Positions 5,931 through 13,500 of a DNA stretch of 18,600 nt are shown here, piece by piece. The stretch spans positions 1 through 18,600 of the forward strand of contig JAILKX010000127.1 in NCBI GenBank assembly GCA_024693415.1. Direction: 5' to 3'. The notes beneath the pieces were generated by a model. The model made no database searches. It saw only the letters and a program-made list of their open reading frames with translations, and had not been told where the DNA came from. A program made the position numbers and the translations under genes. Positions within the stretch are counted from its first letter, which is position 1. Every line of letters begins with the position of its first letter. The DNA is from Bacilli bacterium (GTDB taxonomy: Bacteria > Bacillota_I > Bacilli_A > RFN20 > CAG-826).

Positions 5931-7159
5931 TGAACAGCACCGACTTGCTCCGCATCGTGAAGGACTGCATCTCGCGCGGCGATTTCGCTAGGGCGGTTCC
6001 GCCGCTAGAGAAATTGCTCCGACTTCTGAAGCTCGATTACGATAACGGCATCAACCGCACCCAGAACGGCAAAGCGTTCAACTCCTTGCTCAAAGTCCGC
6101 AGGGAATTGCTCGCCGGTGAGCTTAGCGACGCTTCCTATGCATTATTGAAGCTTCAGGCCCCGCGCAAAGCCGAGCCGCCGAAACCTGAGCCGCCGAAAC
6201 CTGAGCCGCCGAAGCCCGCACCGAAGCCCGCCGATGACGACATCTGGAACGTGAGGCCCGCACCCGACCCCATTCCATCCGACAACGCCGGCGAAGAGGA
6301 GATCATCGAGATCGAGAATCCCGAACCCGCCCCCGTCAAGGAAAGGGGCGACGAAAGGGACTTCGAATACGCCGACGCTTCGGGCGAAATCTACGGCAAA
6401 GCCGGAGATGGCCTCGTCATCGTGAAATACAACGGCGACAAGGAAGAGGTCACCGTCCCCGCCTCGTATGAGGGGAAAGCGGTGGTGGCCCTCGGCGAAA
6501 AAGCGTTCGCCGGCAATACCAAAATCACTGCCGTCCACCTGCCGGATTCCATCCGCTACGTGAGCGGATTCTATGGATGCAGCGCCCTTAGGAGCGTGAA
6601 TATCCCCGAGTCCGTCGTGGTTATCGCTAGCGAGGCCTTCTCGCAGTGCCTCGGACTTGAGATGCTGCGCATCCCGTCCTCGGTGAACGAGATCGGAGGC
6701 TTAGCCTTCTATATGTGCGGCGCCGACGTCGTCGTCGACCCCGCCAACAAAGCCTACTGCAACGACGAATGCGGGGCGCTTCTCGACAAGCACAAGGTGC
6801 GGCTCATCCGCTTCCCGGTGCTCCGCCGCGACGAGAAATACGAACTGCCGCGCTCCATCCAGGAAATCGAGCCGTTCGCCTTCGCCGGATGCGAGGTGCT
6901 GCAAAGCGTCACCTTGCCCGTCGGTTTGGAGAAAATCGGACAGCGCGCATTCGAGAAATGCTCATTCCCGTCGATCCGGATCCCGTCAGGGGTCGAGCGG
7001 ATCGATTCCGAAGCCTTCATGGGCGAGGCGCTCACCGTGATGTGCGACGTCCCGGTGAAGCCCGAGGAATGGGCCGCCGACTGGTGCGTGGGCGCGAACG
7101 TCATCTGGGGAGGAGCCTCCTCCGACGAATTCTTCGCCGACCTGCCGCCGCTAGACTGA
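5930..7159 (+). CDS. MIT-like / proline-rich / BspA-type leucine-rich repeat protein
   Basis: A 409-residue protein whose ATG shares its A with the preceding TGA (TGATG), so translation is probably coupled. Residues 1-75 form a helical bundle; ISRGDFARAVPPLEKLLRLL matches the MIT pattern seen in the two ATPases. Residues 78-100 are a PPKPE repeat and 101-145 an acidic Pro-rich linker. Residues about 150-395 hold LRR_5 (BspA-type) repeats, recognisable from recurring phrases such as VTVPASYEGK, KAFAG, VNIPESVVVIASEAF and IPSSVNEIGGLAF. There is no signal peptide, whereas many BspA-type LRR proteins are exported. The tail DEFFADLPPLD resembles the DFFQELDI tail of the second ESCRT-III-like protein. 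Likely role: an adaptor that binds ESCRT-III tails through its helical domain and a target through its LRR face. LRR is secure; the MIT call is inference. Confidence 0.75.
   Translation: MNSTDLLRIVKDCISRGDFARAVPPLEKLLRLLKLDYDNGINRTQNGKAFNSLLKVRRELLAGELSDASYALLKLQAPRKAEPPKPEPPKPEPPKPAPKPADDDIWNVRPAPDPIPSDNAGEEEIIEIENPEPAPVKERGDERDFEYADASGEIYGKAGDGLVIVKYNGDKEEVTVPASYEGKAVVALGEKAFAGNTKITAVHLPDSIRYVSGFYGCSALRSVNIPESVVVIASEAFSQCLGLEMLRIPSSVNEIGGLAFYMCGADVVVDPANKAYCNDECGALLDKHKVRLIRFPVLRRDEKYELPRSIQEIEPFAFAGCEVLQSVTLPVGLEKIGQRAFEKCSFPSIRIPSGVERIDSEAFMGEALTVMCDVPVKPEEWAADWCVGANVIWGGASSDEFFADLPPLD
6173..6232 (+). repeat. 15-bp tandem repeat encoding PPKPE
   Basis: GAGCCGCCGAAACCT occurs at 6173-6187 and again at 6188-6202. 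A variant copy (GAGCCGCCGAAGCCC) follows at 6203-6217, and then a decayed one. It stays in frame and encodes the stiff proline linker between the helical and LRR domains. Repeat number could vary between strains. Confidence 0.9.
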
Positions 7160-7213
7160 AAACGTTGATTCATGGGGGACGTGTATGCGTTCTCCGATAA
7201 AAAAGAACCTATT

Positions 7214-7225
7214 GAAGGGGGAAAG
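7214..7225 (+). promoter_or_regulatory. Ribosome binding site that fixes the protease start
   Basis: The purine run GAAGGGGGAAAG lies just before the ATG at 7229. Its strength, against nothing upstream of 7172, decides the start codon. Confidence 0.8.
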
Positions 7226-7228
7226 ATT

Positions 7229-8152
7229 ATGGATGTGAAAGAAAGATGCCCGGTCTGCAAAGGCGGACTATTCATGGAGAAAGCCGATGGGTCGCGCGTG
7301 TGCGCTAAGTGCGGCTACGCGATCGTCAAGGCCAAGAAGCCTTATCCCGCGGAAAAAAGCGTCGCCTCCAAAGGAAGTGAAGCGACGGGGGTCGCCTGCG
7401 TGCAGTGCGGAAGCCCCGCCAAATTGCTCCGCTTCGACCCGGATGGAGTGGGGGTCTATAGCTGCACCCTCTGCGGCCATACCTTCCGCAAGGAGCCTAA
7501 AGCCTCCCCAAAGCAAGAAGCCCCCAAGGAAAAGAAGCTCGACGGGCGCGATATCTTCAACCTCGCCAAGGGCAATACGGTCGAGGTCGTCTCCCATTAT
7601 GACAAGACCAGGAGCCTCGGCAGCGGATTCATCTTCTCCGATGGCTTTATCTTAACCAACGCCCACGTCGTCTTCCGCAACGTCTATGATGAAGGCGAGC
7701 CGATCCCCTGCAAGAAAGTCACCGTCAACTACAAAGGCGGCGAATCGATCCCGGCACAGCTTGTCGCCGCGACGATCAGGGAGGATATGGCGATCCTCCA
7801 TATCGATCAGCACACCCCGAACATCGCGACCATCGCCAAGGAAATGCCTGAGACCGGCGAAGCGATCTTCGCGGTCGGCAATTCCAATGGCGAAGGCATG
7901 TGCATCCTCGAAGGCATCGTCGCGGACCAATTGCGCGACGTCTATGACCTGCCCTTCATGATGACGAGCGCCAACACGGTGCACGGCAATTCCGGCGGAC
8001 CGATCTTCTCCACTAAGGGCGAAGTCGTCGGCGAACTGACGCTAGGAAGCAGTGAGGCGGTCGCGATGAACTACGCGATCCCCATCACGAGGATCCGTCG
8101 TTTCATCCAGAGCGTTTCGGCGGAGGCGCATATCCCCTTCAAGCTGAAATAA
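7229..8152 (+). CDS. Trypsin-like serine protease with two N-terminal zinc ribbons
   Basis: I chose the ATG at 7229 because AAGGGGGAAAG lies just upstream; the in-frame ATG at 7172 has no good site. The product is 307 residues. Zinc ribbon 1 has CPVC (7-10) and CAKC (25-28); zinc ribbon 2 has CVQC (57-60) and CTLC (79-82). A Lys/Pro linker leads into a chymotrypsin-fold protease of the HtrA/DegP family (about 108-305). The triad is visible: H146 in LTNAHVV, D186 in REDMAILH and S255 in GNSGGP. There is no PDZ domain, signal peptide or membrane anchor, so unlike most HtrA proteins it should be cytosolic. As the last gene of the operon it may process or clear filament proteins, or cleave a target on activation. 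The zinc ribbons echo the one on the SPFH-like protein. The protease fold is certain, its role is inferred. Confidence 0.9.
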   Translation: MDVKERCPVCKGGLFMEKADGSRVCAKCGYAIVKAKKPYPAEKSVASKGSEATGVACVQCGSPAKLLRFDPDGVGVYSCTLCGHTFRKEPKASPKQEAPKEKKLDGRDIFNLAKGNTVEVVSHYDKTRSLGSGFIFSDGFILTNAHVVFRNVYDEGEPIPCKKVTVNYKGGESIPAQLVAATIREDMAILHIDQHTPNIATIAKEMPETGEAIFAVGNSNGEGMCILEGIVADQLRDVYDLPFMMTSANTVHGNSGGPIFSTKGEVVGELTLGSSEAVAMNYAIPITRIRRFIQSVSAEAHIPFKLK

Positions 8153-8190
8153 GCGCGAATTCGCATACACGTCCTCAACGGATTTGAAAA

Positions 8191-8212
8191 AAGCGGGCCT
8201 TGCGGTCCGCTT
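8191..8212. terminator. Bidirectional terminator between convergent genes
   Basis: AAGCGGGCC (8191-8199) pairs with GGTCCGCTT (8204-8212), with one G-T pair, around a TTGC loop. The right side runs into TTGTTTTATTT for the + strand operon. The left side has an A run (8187-8192) that gives a T tract on the - strand for the GGDEF/EAL gene ending at 8216. The hairpin closes both transcripts. Confidence 0.85.
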
Positions 8213-8215
8213 GTT

Positions 8216-11200
8216 TTATTTATCGAACAGAACTGGCTCAGGCGTCTCCTTGCCTTCCTTCTTCGCCTTCTTGTGGCGGTAGAGGTCTTCGTCGGCGATG
8301 CCGTAGAGCTTATCGATCCTCGTGCCGTCCTCAGGGATGAGGGCGAAGCCGGCGGAGCAGTGGATGGCGTGGTCGAGGCCCGTCTTCTTGCCGCATTCGG
8401 CAAGGGCGCGGTCCAGCAGGTTCCTGACCTTGTTGCGGCTGAAGTGCCTGGGGCGCTTCTTGAGCAATAAGCAGAACTCATCGCCGCCGAAGCGTGTCAC
8501 GATATCGTATTCCTCAGGCAATGTCGCGAGGGCGTCCTTGATTTCGGCGAGCACGCGGTCGCCAAGCGGATGCCCATAGTTGTCGTTCAGGGCCTTGAAA
8601 CCGTCGATATCGAGGATGATGAAGGCCATTTTATCGATGGGGTGCACCGAAATATAGCGGTTCATGAGCGCCGAGCCTGCGTTGCGGGCCAATAGCCCAG
8701 TGAGGATGTCGTAGTCCTTCATCCGCATATCGGTTACGTCTTCGCTGTAGAAGCAGGCGTAATGGCGGCCCTTGAAGTAGTAGGTCTGGATGCGGACGCG
8801 GAAGTAGCGGTTCCTCGCGTGGATCTTGTAATTGAGCTCGAAGCACTGGTTGGTCCTCGAGACTTCGCGGAGGTATTCGAGCTTCATCTTCTCGGCGATG
8901 CCTGGGCGGTCGGTCTCGGCGACATAGGAGAGGAACATCGGGTAATAATCGTTTTCGTATTCGCCTTGGCGGAAGAGCTTGTTGTCGAAGGCGGTGTCGT
9001 TCAGCCTCACCTGCAAGAAGCGGTCTTCGTCGAGGTCGATCTCGGTATAGTAGACGGCGACCGCTTTCAAAGAAGCGAGCGCGCGGTCGAAGAATTCGAA
9101 TCCGTCGCTGACGGTTTCGACGAAGTGGGCGCGGTCGTGGGCCATGAGCTGGATCGAAATCGCGAGGCAATCGTCGTCGTCGATGACGGCCGGCGTGATG
9201 TCGACGGTCCTGATCGTGGAATCGTCGGTGTCGTAGAAGCGCCTTCTGCCGATATGCTGAGGATAGTTCGGCCCGAAGATATCGCTGACGTTCTTCACCT
9301 TATCAAGCGCGGGATAATAGCGGAGCGCGGTCTGATTGTAGGATTTGATGTCCCCGTTTTTCTCGGTGAGGATGTATCCGGTGAACTTGAGGTTCGAGAA
9401 ATACCGCTCGAACTGCTCGGAGGTGAAGGTATTGATGGTGGTGAGCCCGTTCGTGCTGCGATCGGCTGGCGAGGCGGTCATCAGGAAGTACCTTTCCTGG
9501 CCATCGCGCTTCAGAAGCATCGAGGCGATGTTGAAGCGATATAGCTGGACGCCATGCTGGAATGTGACGGTCTGCGGGTCGCCGAATTCATAGAGATTCT
9601 TCGGGCCCCTGAGGCATTCGAGGGCACCTTTGCGGCTTTTTTCGACAAGCATGGAGAGCAAATCGGTGCGGAAGAAGTGCTCGGGCGTGCCGATCTTGGC
9701 GACGGTCGCGATGAGCGTCTGGTTGATGAATATCGGCATCAGGGTGTTGCCGTCGAAGCGGTAAATGCCGATCGGCGCCGGGAAGTTCTGCGCGAAGAAA
9801 TTGAGGTTGGTCTTATCGTCGAGGATCTCGTTGAGGAGCATCTTCGAGTCGGCGCTGTTGGAGAGCTGGAATTCGGCGCGCTTGTTCGCGAGCGCCTCGA
9901 ATTCGGGGATCGGCATCGCCTTGCCGAACAGGAAGCCCTGGACATAGCGGACGCCATGGGCGCGGAAATAGCTCGCGTCGGATTCCTCTTCGACGCCTTC
10001 GATGACGATGGGGATGCCAAGGCTTCTTGAGAGCGAGATGATCGATTCGATGATCTTGCGCCTCTTTTCGCCAGACCCGCGCTTCTGGAGGAACTTATAG
10101 TCGAGCTTGATGGTGTCGATGTCGAGGTTCTTGAGCGAGTTGAACGAGGACTTGCCGGAGCCGAAGTCGTCCATCAGGATGCGGATTCCCGCCGCGTGGC
10201 ATTTCTCGATGAAGGAGATGATCTTCTGCTCGAAGTCGACGTAGGCCGATTCGGTGATCTCGATTTCGATGAGGTTCGCGGGGATGCCGGCGTCCTTGAT
10301 GATGGACATGGTATGTTCGAACAATCCGTCGTCGGCGAAGTCGATGCGCGAATAGTTGACCGAGATCGGGACGACCTCATGCTTGCCGTCCTTGAGCCAT
10401 TTGGCCTGCAGTTCGCAGACTTTCTTAAGGACATATAGGTCAAGGTCGTGGCAAAGGCCATTGCTTTCGAATAGCGGGATGAATTGGCCCGGCAGGACCA
10501 CTTCGTCGTGCTTTCCCCAGCGCACGAGCGCTTCGCCGCTATAGTAGCGGTTGGTCTCAAGGTTGTAGCGGGGCTGGATGTAGACCTTGAATTCCTCATT
10601 GGCGATCGCCTTCCTGAACTGGTCGGTCAATAACTGGTCGTGCTTCTCGGTTTCGGCCATCTCGTCGTCGAAGATGACGATGGAGAGGAAGGGGTCTTCC
10701 TTGGCTTGGGCGTGGGCGAAGGCCACCTTGAGCGAGGCGGCGGCGAAGGATTCGGTCCTATCCTTGATCTGATAGATGCCGAACGCCATATTGATGAGCA
10801 TCTCGGGGTAGAGGCTGCGGATCTCGGCGTTGATGTTCTGCGCCTCGATGAGGAGGTTCTCCGCCAAGCCGTTGGTCACGATGTAGAAGACGTCGGACCC
10901 ATAGCGCCTTGAGATGAAGGAGCGCGGGTATTTGCGCTTCAATATGCCGGCGACCGAGACGAGCAGCTGGTCCGCCTTGGCGACGCCATAGCTGCGGCTG
11001 ATCATCCTGAAGCGCGAGATGTCGAGCGCCATCATGACGACCGGGGTGTTCTTGTGCTCGTTCAGGAACTGGATGTAGCCGGTGTCGGCCGCCATGTTCC
11101 ACGGGAGCATGGTGAGGCTATCGAAGTAGAGGTTCGAATAGAGCTGGCCGCGATAGATCAAGGTTCCGATCGCGTTCCCGGCGAAATCGGCGAGGAAAAA

Positions 11201-11941
11201 ATCAAAAGACCCCCCGACCGTCTTGGGATTCGAGAGCACTAAGAACCCCGCCATTTCGCCCTCGATGAAGAAGGGCATGATCAGCACGCGGTGGATCCCG
11301 AGCTCGAGGAATGTGTTGTAGAGCTGCTCATCGAAGGCGGCGAAGCCCTCGACGCTTTCGCAGAGCAACGAATAGCCTTTGGAGAAGAAGTTGGCGAACG
11401 AATTGATCCAATATTCCTTGATCTTGACGTGGCGGGGCTTGGGATTCTCATCCTTGCCTAAGGCGTATTGCAAAAGATCCCCCTCCGTCTTCGCTTCGTC
11501 GGTGAAGATGATGAGGTGGGCGTATGGCGATTTGTAGTAGGCGATGGTCTTCTGGACGACCTGGTCGATCAAAAGGTCATGGTTGCGCTTGCCCTTATCG
11601 GTGGAGAGGAAGTCGACGTCGATCTCCTCGCGGATCCCGGACTCGATGTGCGAGATGGTGGTCCTTAGGTCCATGTCGTAGGACAAAGCGGTCTTCGGGA
11701 AGACGCGCTCATAGGCCTCGATGACGCATTGCCGGCCATCGATGGTGTCGAGGTAGGAATTGACGGAAAGGAATCTTTCGTCGAACGGCGGCACCTTTCC
11801 GTTCAGCCTTCTGATCTCCTGCTTGTAGGCTTTGTTGAACAGGAGGTTTTCGCGGGTGTTCGCGTCTTCGATGATGATGAAATTCGGGCAGAGGTCGAAC
11901 TCGGCGATGGATTTCATCTTCTTATAAGGGGTGAGGTCCAT
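8216..11941 (-). CDS. Large hybrid c-di-GMP protein: GAF / degenerate GGDEF / EAL / PAS / GGDEF
   Basis: I chose the ATG at 11941 (MDLTPYKK, 1241 residues). The in-frame ATG at 11968 lies inside the -10 element, and the longer open frame further upstream crosses the nagB terminator. Residues about 120-265 look GAF-like. Residues 270-425 are a degenerate GGDEF domain (YGSDVF at 347-352). Residues 435-685 are an EAL domain with GEALVRW (E470), VNYS, EITES, DDFGSG (591-596), IKLD and EGVE, so probably active. Residues about 715-1070 are PAS-like sensor regions. Residues 1075-1230 are an intact GGDEF (1152-1156) with DIDGF upstream. The RxxD inhibitory site is absent (EEYD at that place), so product feedback is unlikely. 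There is no membrane span. The protein could both make and break c-di-GMP under ligand control. It is an isolated gene ending at the shared terminator. Confidence 0.9.
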   Translation of the reverse strand: MDLTPYKKMKSIAEFDLCPNFIIIEDANTRENLLFNKAYKQEIRRLNGKVPPFDERFLSVNSYLDTIDGRQCVIEAYERVFPKTALSYDMDLRTTISHIESGIREEIDVDFLSTDKGKRNHDLLIDQVVQKTIAYYKSPYAHLIIFTDEAKTEGDLLQYALGKDENPKPRHVKIKEYWINSFANFFSKGYSLLCESVEGFAAFDEQLYNTFLELGIHRVLIMPFFIEGEMAGFLVLSNPKTVGGSFDFFLADFAGNAIGTLIYRGQLYSNLYFDSLTMLPWNMAADTGYIQFLNEHKNTPVVMMALDISRFRMISRSYGVAKADQLLVSVAGILKRKYPRSFISRRYGSDVFYIVTNGLAENLLIEAQNINAEIRSLYPEMLINMAFGIYQIKDRTESFAAASLKVAFAHAQAKEDPFLSIVIFDDEMAETEKHDQLLTDQFRKAIANEEFKVYIQPRYNLETNRYYSGEALVRWGKHDEVVLPGQFIPLFESNGLCHDLDLYVLKKVCELQAKWLKDGKHEVVPISVNYSRIDFADDGLFEHTMSIIKDAGIPANLIEIEITESAYVDFEQKIISFIEKCHAAGIRILMDDFGSGKSSFNSLKNLDIDTIKLDYKFLQKRGSGEKRRKIIESIISLSRSLGIPIVIEGVEEESDASYFRAHGVRYVQGFLFGKAMPIPEFEALANKRAEFQLSNSADSKMLLNEILDDKTNLNFFAQNFPAPIGIYRFDGNTLMPIFINQTLIATVAKIGTPEHFFRTDLLSMLVEKSRKGALECLRGPKNLYEFGDPQTVTFQHGVQLYRFNIASMLLKRDGQERYFLMTASPADRSTNGLTTINTFTSEQFERYFSNLKFTGYILTEKNGDIKSYNQTALRYYPALDKVKNVSDIFGPNYPQHIGRRRFYDTDDSTIRTVDITPAVIDDDDCLAISIQLMAHDRAHFVETVSDGFEFFDRALASLKAVAVYYTEIDLDEDRFLQVRLNDTAFDNKLFRQGEYENDYYPMFLSYVAETDRPGIAEKMKLEYLREVSRTNQCFELNYKIHARNRYFRVRIQTYYFKGRHYACFYSEDVTDMRMKDYDILTGLLARNAGSALMNRYISVHPIDKMAFIILDIDGFKALNDNYGHPLGDRVLAEIKDALATLPEEYDIVTRFGGDEFCLLLKKRPRHFSRNKVRNLLDRALAECGKKTGLDHAIHCSAGFALIPEDGTRIDKLYGIADEDLYRHKKAKKEGKETPEPVLFDK

Positions 11942-11963
11942 AATTATGAGGTCTTTCGGATAT

Positions 11964-11994
11964 ATCATACCAAAGAAAAACGGTTTGGGGACAA
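11964..11994 (-). promoter_or_regulatory. Extended -10 promoter for the hybrid c-di-GMP gene
   Basis: On the - strand TGGTATGAT (11964-11972) is an extended -10 element. TTGTCC at 11989-11994 is a plausible but weak -35 with a 19-base spacer. It places the transcript start about 15-20 bases before the ATG at 11941. The leader would be very short and has no clear Shine-Dalgarno. Confidence 0.6.
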
Positions 11995-12050
11995 GAACTT
12001 CGCGCGTTTGCTTGCATACGCGAGATATTGGACCTTTTTGCAAAAGAGTC

Positions 12051-12074
12051 AAAAAACCTCCGCTATAGCGGAGG
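12051..12074 (-). terminator. Intrinsic terminator after nagB
   Basis: On the - strand CCTCCGC-TATA-GCGGAGG (12057-12074), a perfect seven-base-pair stem, is followed by six Ts (12051-12056). It ends the glmM-acetyltransferase-nagB operon. Confidence 0.9.
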
Positions 12075-12095
12075 CTTGGATATCGGAAATTGATA

Positions 12096-12818
12096 TTACC
12101 TGCAGAGGCTGTAGGCGTCTTCGTCGACGTAGACGGTGACGTCGGGGTGGTCCTGGAGGATGGAGCAGGGCATATCCTCGGTCTTCGGGCCCTTGATGAG
12201 GCCATAGACCGCCTTCGCCTTGTTCTTGCCGGTGGCGATCAGGACGATCTTGCGGGCATTCATGATGGATTTGAGGCCCATGGTGACGGCCCTGATCGGG
12301 ACTTCGGAGATGTCATTGAAGAGGCGGCTGTTGTCCTTGATGGTCTGCTCGGTGAGCGGGGTCTCGTGGGTCAAGGAATCGAACGGGGTGCCCGGCTCGT
12401 TAAAGGCGATGTGGCCATCGCTTCCGATGCCGAGGATCTGGATGTCGATGCCGCCGGCTTTGGCGATCTTGTCATCGTACTGGTTCATGAAGGTGACGTA
12501 GTCGCCGACGCCAAGGAGGACGTTGGTGTTCTTCTTGTCGACGTCGATGTGGTTGAAGAGGTTCTCGTTCATGAAGTAGCGGTAGCTTTGGTTGTGGGTG
12601 CCCTCGAGCCCGACGTATTCGTCGAGGTTGAAGGTGGTGACGCCCTTGAAGGAGACGCGGCCCTCTTTGCAGGCCTTCGCCATATCGGCATAGACCTTAA
12701 GCGGGGAGGTGCCGGTGGCAAGGCCGAGGACGGCATTGGGTTTCGCTTTGACGACTTCGATGAAGTCCTCAGCGATCATTTCGGAGATCTTCTCTTCGGT
12801 GTTGACGACGATTTTCAT
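12096..12818 (-). CDS. nagB: Glucosamine-6-phosphate deaminase
   Basis: This cytosolic 240-residue enzyme converts glucosamine-6-phosphate to fructose-6-phosphate and ammonia. The length is right for the short NagB form found in Firmicutes. Visible motifs are the phosphate loop LGLATGTSP (31-39), TFNLDEYVGL with catalytic base D66, and GIGSDGHIAFNEPG (130-143) with H136 and E141. The Shine-Dalgarno AAAAGGA lies about 9 bases before the ATG. The gene is 16 bases after the acetyltransferase gene and is last in the operon, directly before a terminator. It returns amino sugar to glycolysis, opposing the biosynthetic direction of its two operon partners, so the operon as a whole sets amino-sugar balance. 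Confidence 0.96.
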   Translation of the reverse strand: MKIVVNTEEKISEMIAEDFIEVVKAKPNAVLGLATGTSPLKVYADMAKACKEGRVSFKGVTTFNLDEYVGLEGTHNQSYRYFMNENLFNHIDVDKKNTNVLLGVGDYVTFMNQYDDKIAKAGGIDIQILGIGSDGHIAFNEPGTPFDSLTHETPLTEQTIKDNSRLFNDISEVPIRAVTMGLKSIMNARKIVLIATGKNKAKAVYGLIKGPKTEDMPCSILQDHPDVTVYVDEDAYSLCR

Positions 12819-12834
12819 TTTTGTGTTTTCCTTT

Positions 12835-13500
12835 TTATTTTTTCGCGACGACGACGCGGGTGGATTTGACGATGGAGTTTTCGGGGTAGACGCCGCGGCA
12901 CATGGTGAGCGGGTAGACCTGGGTGTTCTTGCCGATGATGGTGCCGGGGTTCAATACCGAGCCGCAGCCGATGTCGGCGTGGTCGGCGAGGAAGGAGCCG
13001 ATCTTGCGGATGCCGGTCGGGACGTCTTCGCCTTCGTTATGGATGATGACGGGTTTGTTGTCGGATCTCAGGTTCGAGAGGATGCTTCCCGCGCCCATGT
13101 GGGCGTAGCTGCCGAGCACCGAATCCCCGACGTAGTTGTAGTGGGGGACCTGGGTGTGGCGCATGAGGACCGCGTTCTTGAGCTCGGAGGAGTTGCCGAC
13201 GACCGATTCGTCGCCGACGACGACGTTGCCCCTGATGTAGGCGCCGGGGCGGACCTCGACGTTATTGCCGAGGACGCATGGCCCGTTGATGGTCGCGGTG
13301 TCGGCGATCTTGACGTTCTCGCCGACGAGGACCCCTTCCTTGAGGAGCTTGTAGCCCGGGATTCCCTTCTCGACGAGCCCTTTGGCGAATCCGCCGATCA
13401 GGGGGAGGAGCTCCCAGGGGTTCTCTTTCGAGAAGACGAATTCGTCGATGTAGTCGACCCCGCATTTGTCATAGAGGTCGACGATCTTAATTCTGCTCAC
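12835..13500 (-). CDS. Left-handed beta-helix acetyltransferase, GlmU C-terminal-like (predicted GlcN-1-P N-acetyltransferase)
   Basis: A 221-residue protein. Residues about 55-215 carry hexapeptide repeats such as VLVGENVKIADTATINGP and VVVGDESVVG. The segment HTQVPHYNYVGDSVLGSYAH resembles the GlmU acetyltransferase stretch around its catalytic His (VGHLSYIGD), making H120 the likely catalytic residue; GAGSILSN parallels the GlmU GAGT motif. There is no nucleotidyltransferase domain, so it would acetylate glucosamine-1-phosphate, the product of the upstream GlmM, but could not by itself make UDP-GlcNAc. The start is GTG, supported by AGGGAGG eight bases upstream. It overlaps the end of the glmM frame by 14 bases. 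An alternative is another sugar acyltransferase of the same fold. Confidence 0.75.
   Translation of the reverse strand: MSRIKIVDLYDKCGVDYIDEFVFSKENPWELLPLIGGFAKGLVEKGIPGYKLLKEGVLVGENVKIADTATINGPCVLGNNVEVRPGAYIRGNVVVGDESVVGNSSELKNAVLMRHTQVPHYNYVGDSVLGSYAHMGAGSILSNLRSDNKPVIIHNEGEDVPTGIRKIGSFLADHADIGCGSVLNPGTIIGKNTQVYPLTMCRGVYPENSIVKSTRVVVAKK

Noticed and set aside
6173..6232. CRISPR-like or mobile repeat
   Set aside because: The repeats are contiguous, in frame and encode a proline linker; there are no spacers.
7172..7228. Alternative upstream start of the zinc-ribbon protease
   Set aside because: There is no ribosome site at 7172, whereas a strong one precedes 7229, where the first zinc ribbon begins at once.
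390..8152. Mycoplasma-type code (TGA as Trp)
   Set aside because: TGA serves as the stop of several operon genes at sensible positions, and Trp is encoded by TGG.
11942..12205. N-terminal extension of the hybrid c-di-GMP protein
   Set aside because: It would be translated through the nagB terminator and the promoter at 11964-11994, and its sequence is low-complexity Ser/Pro/Thr.
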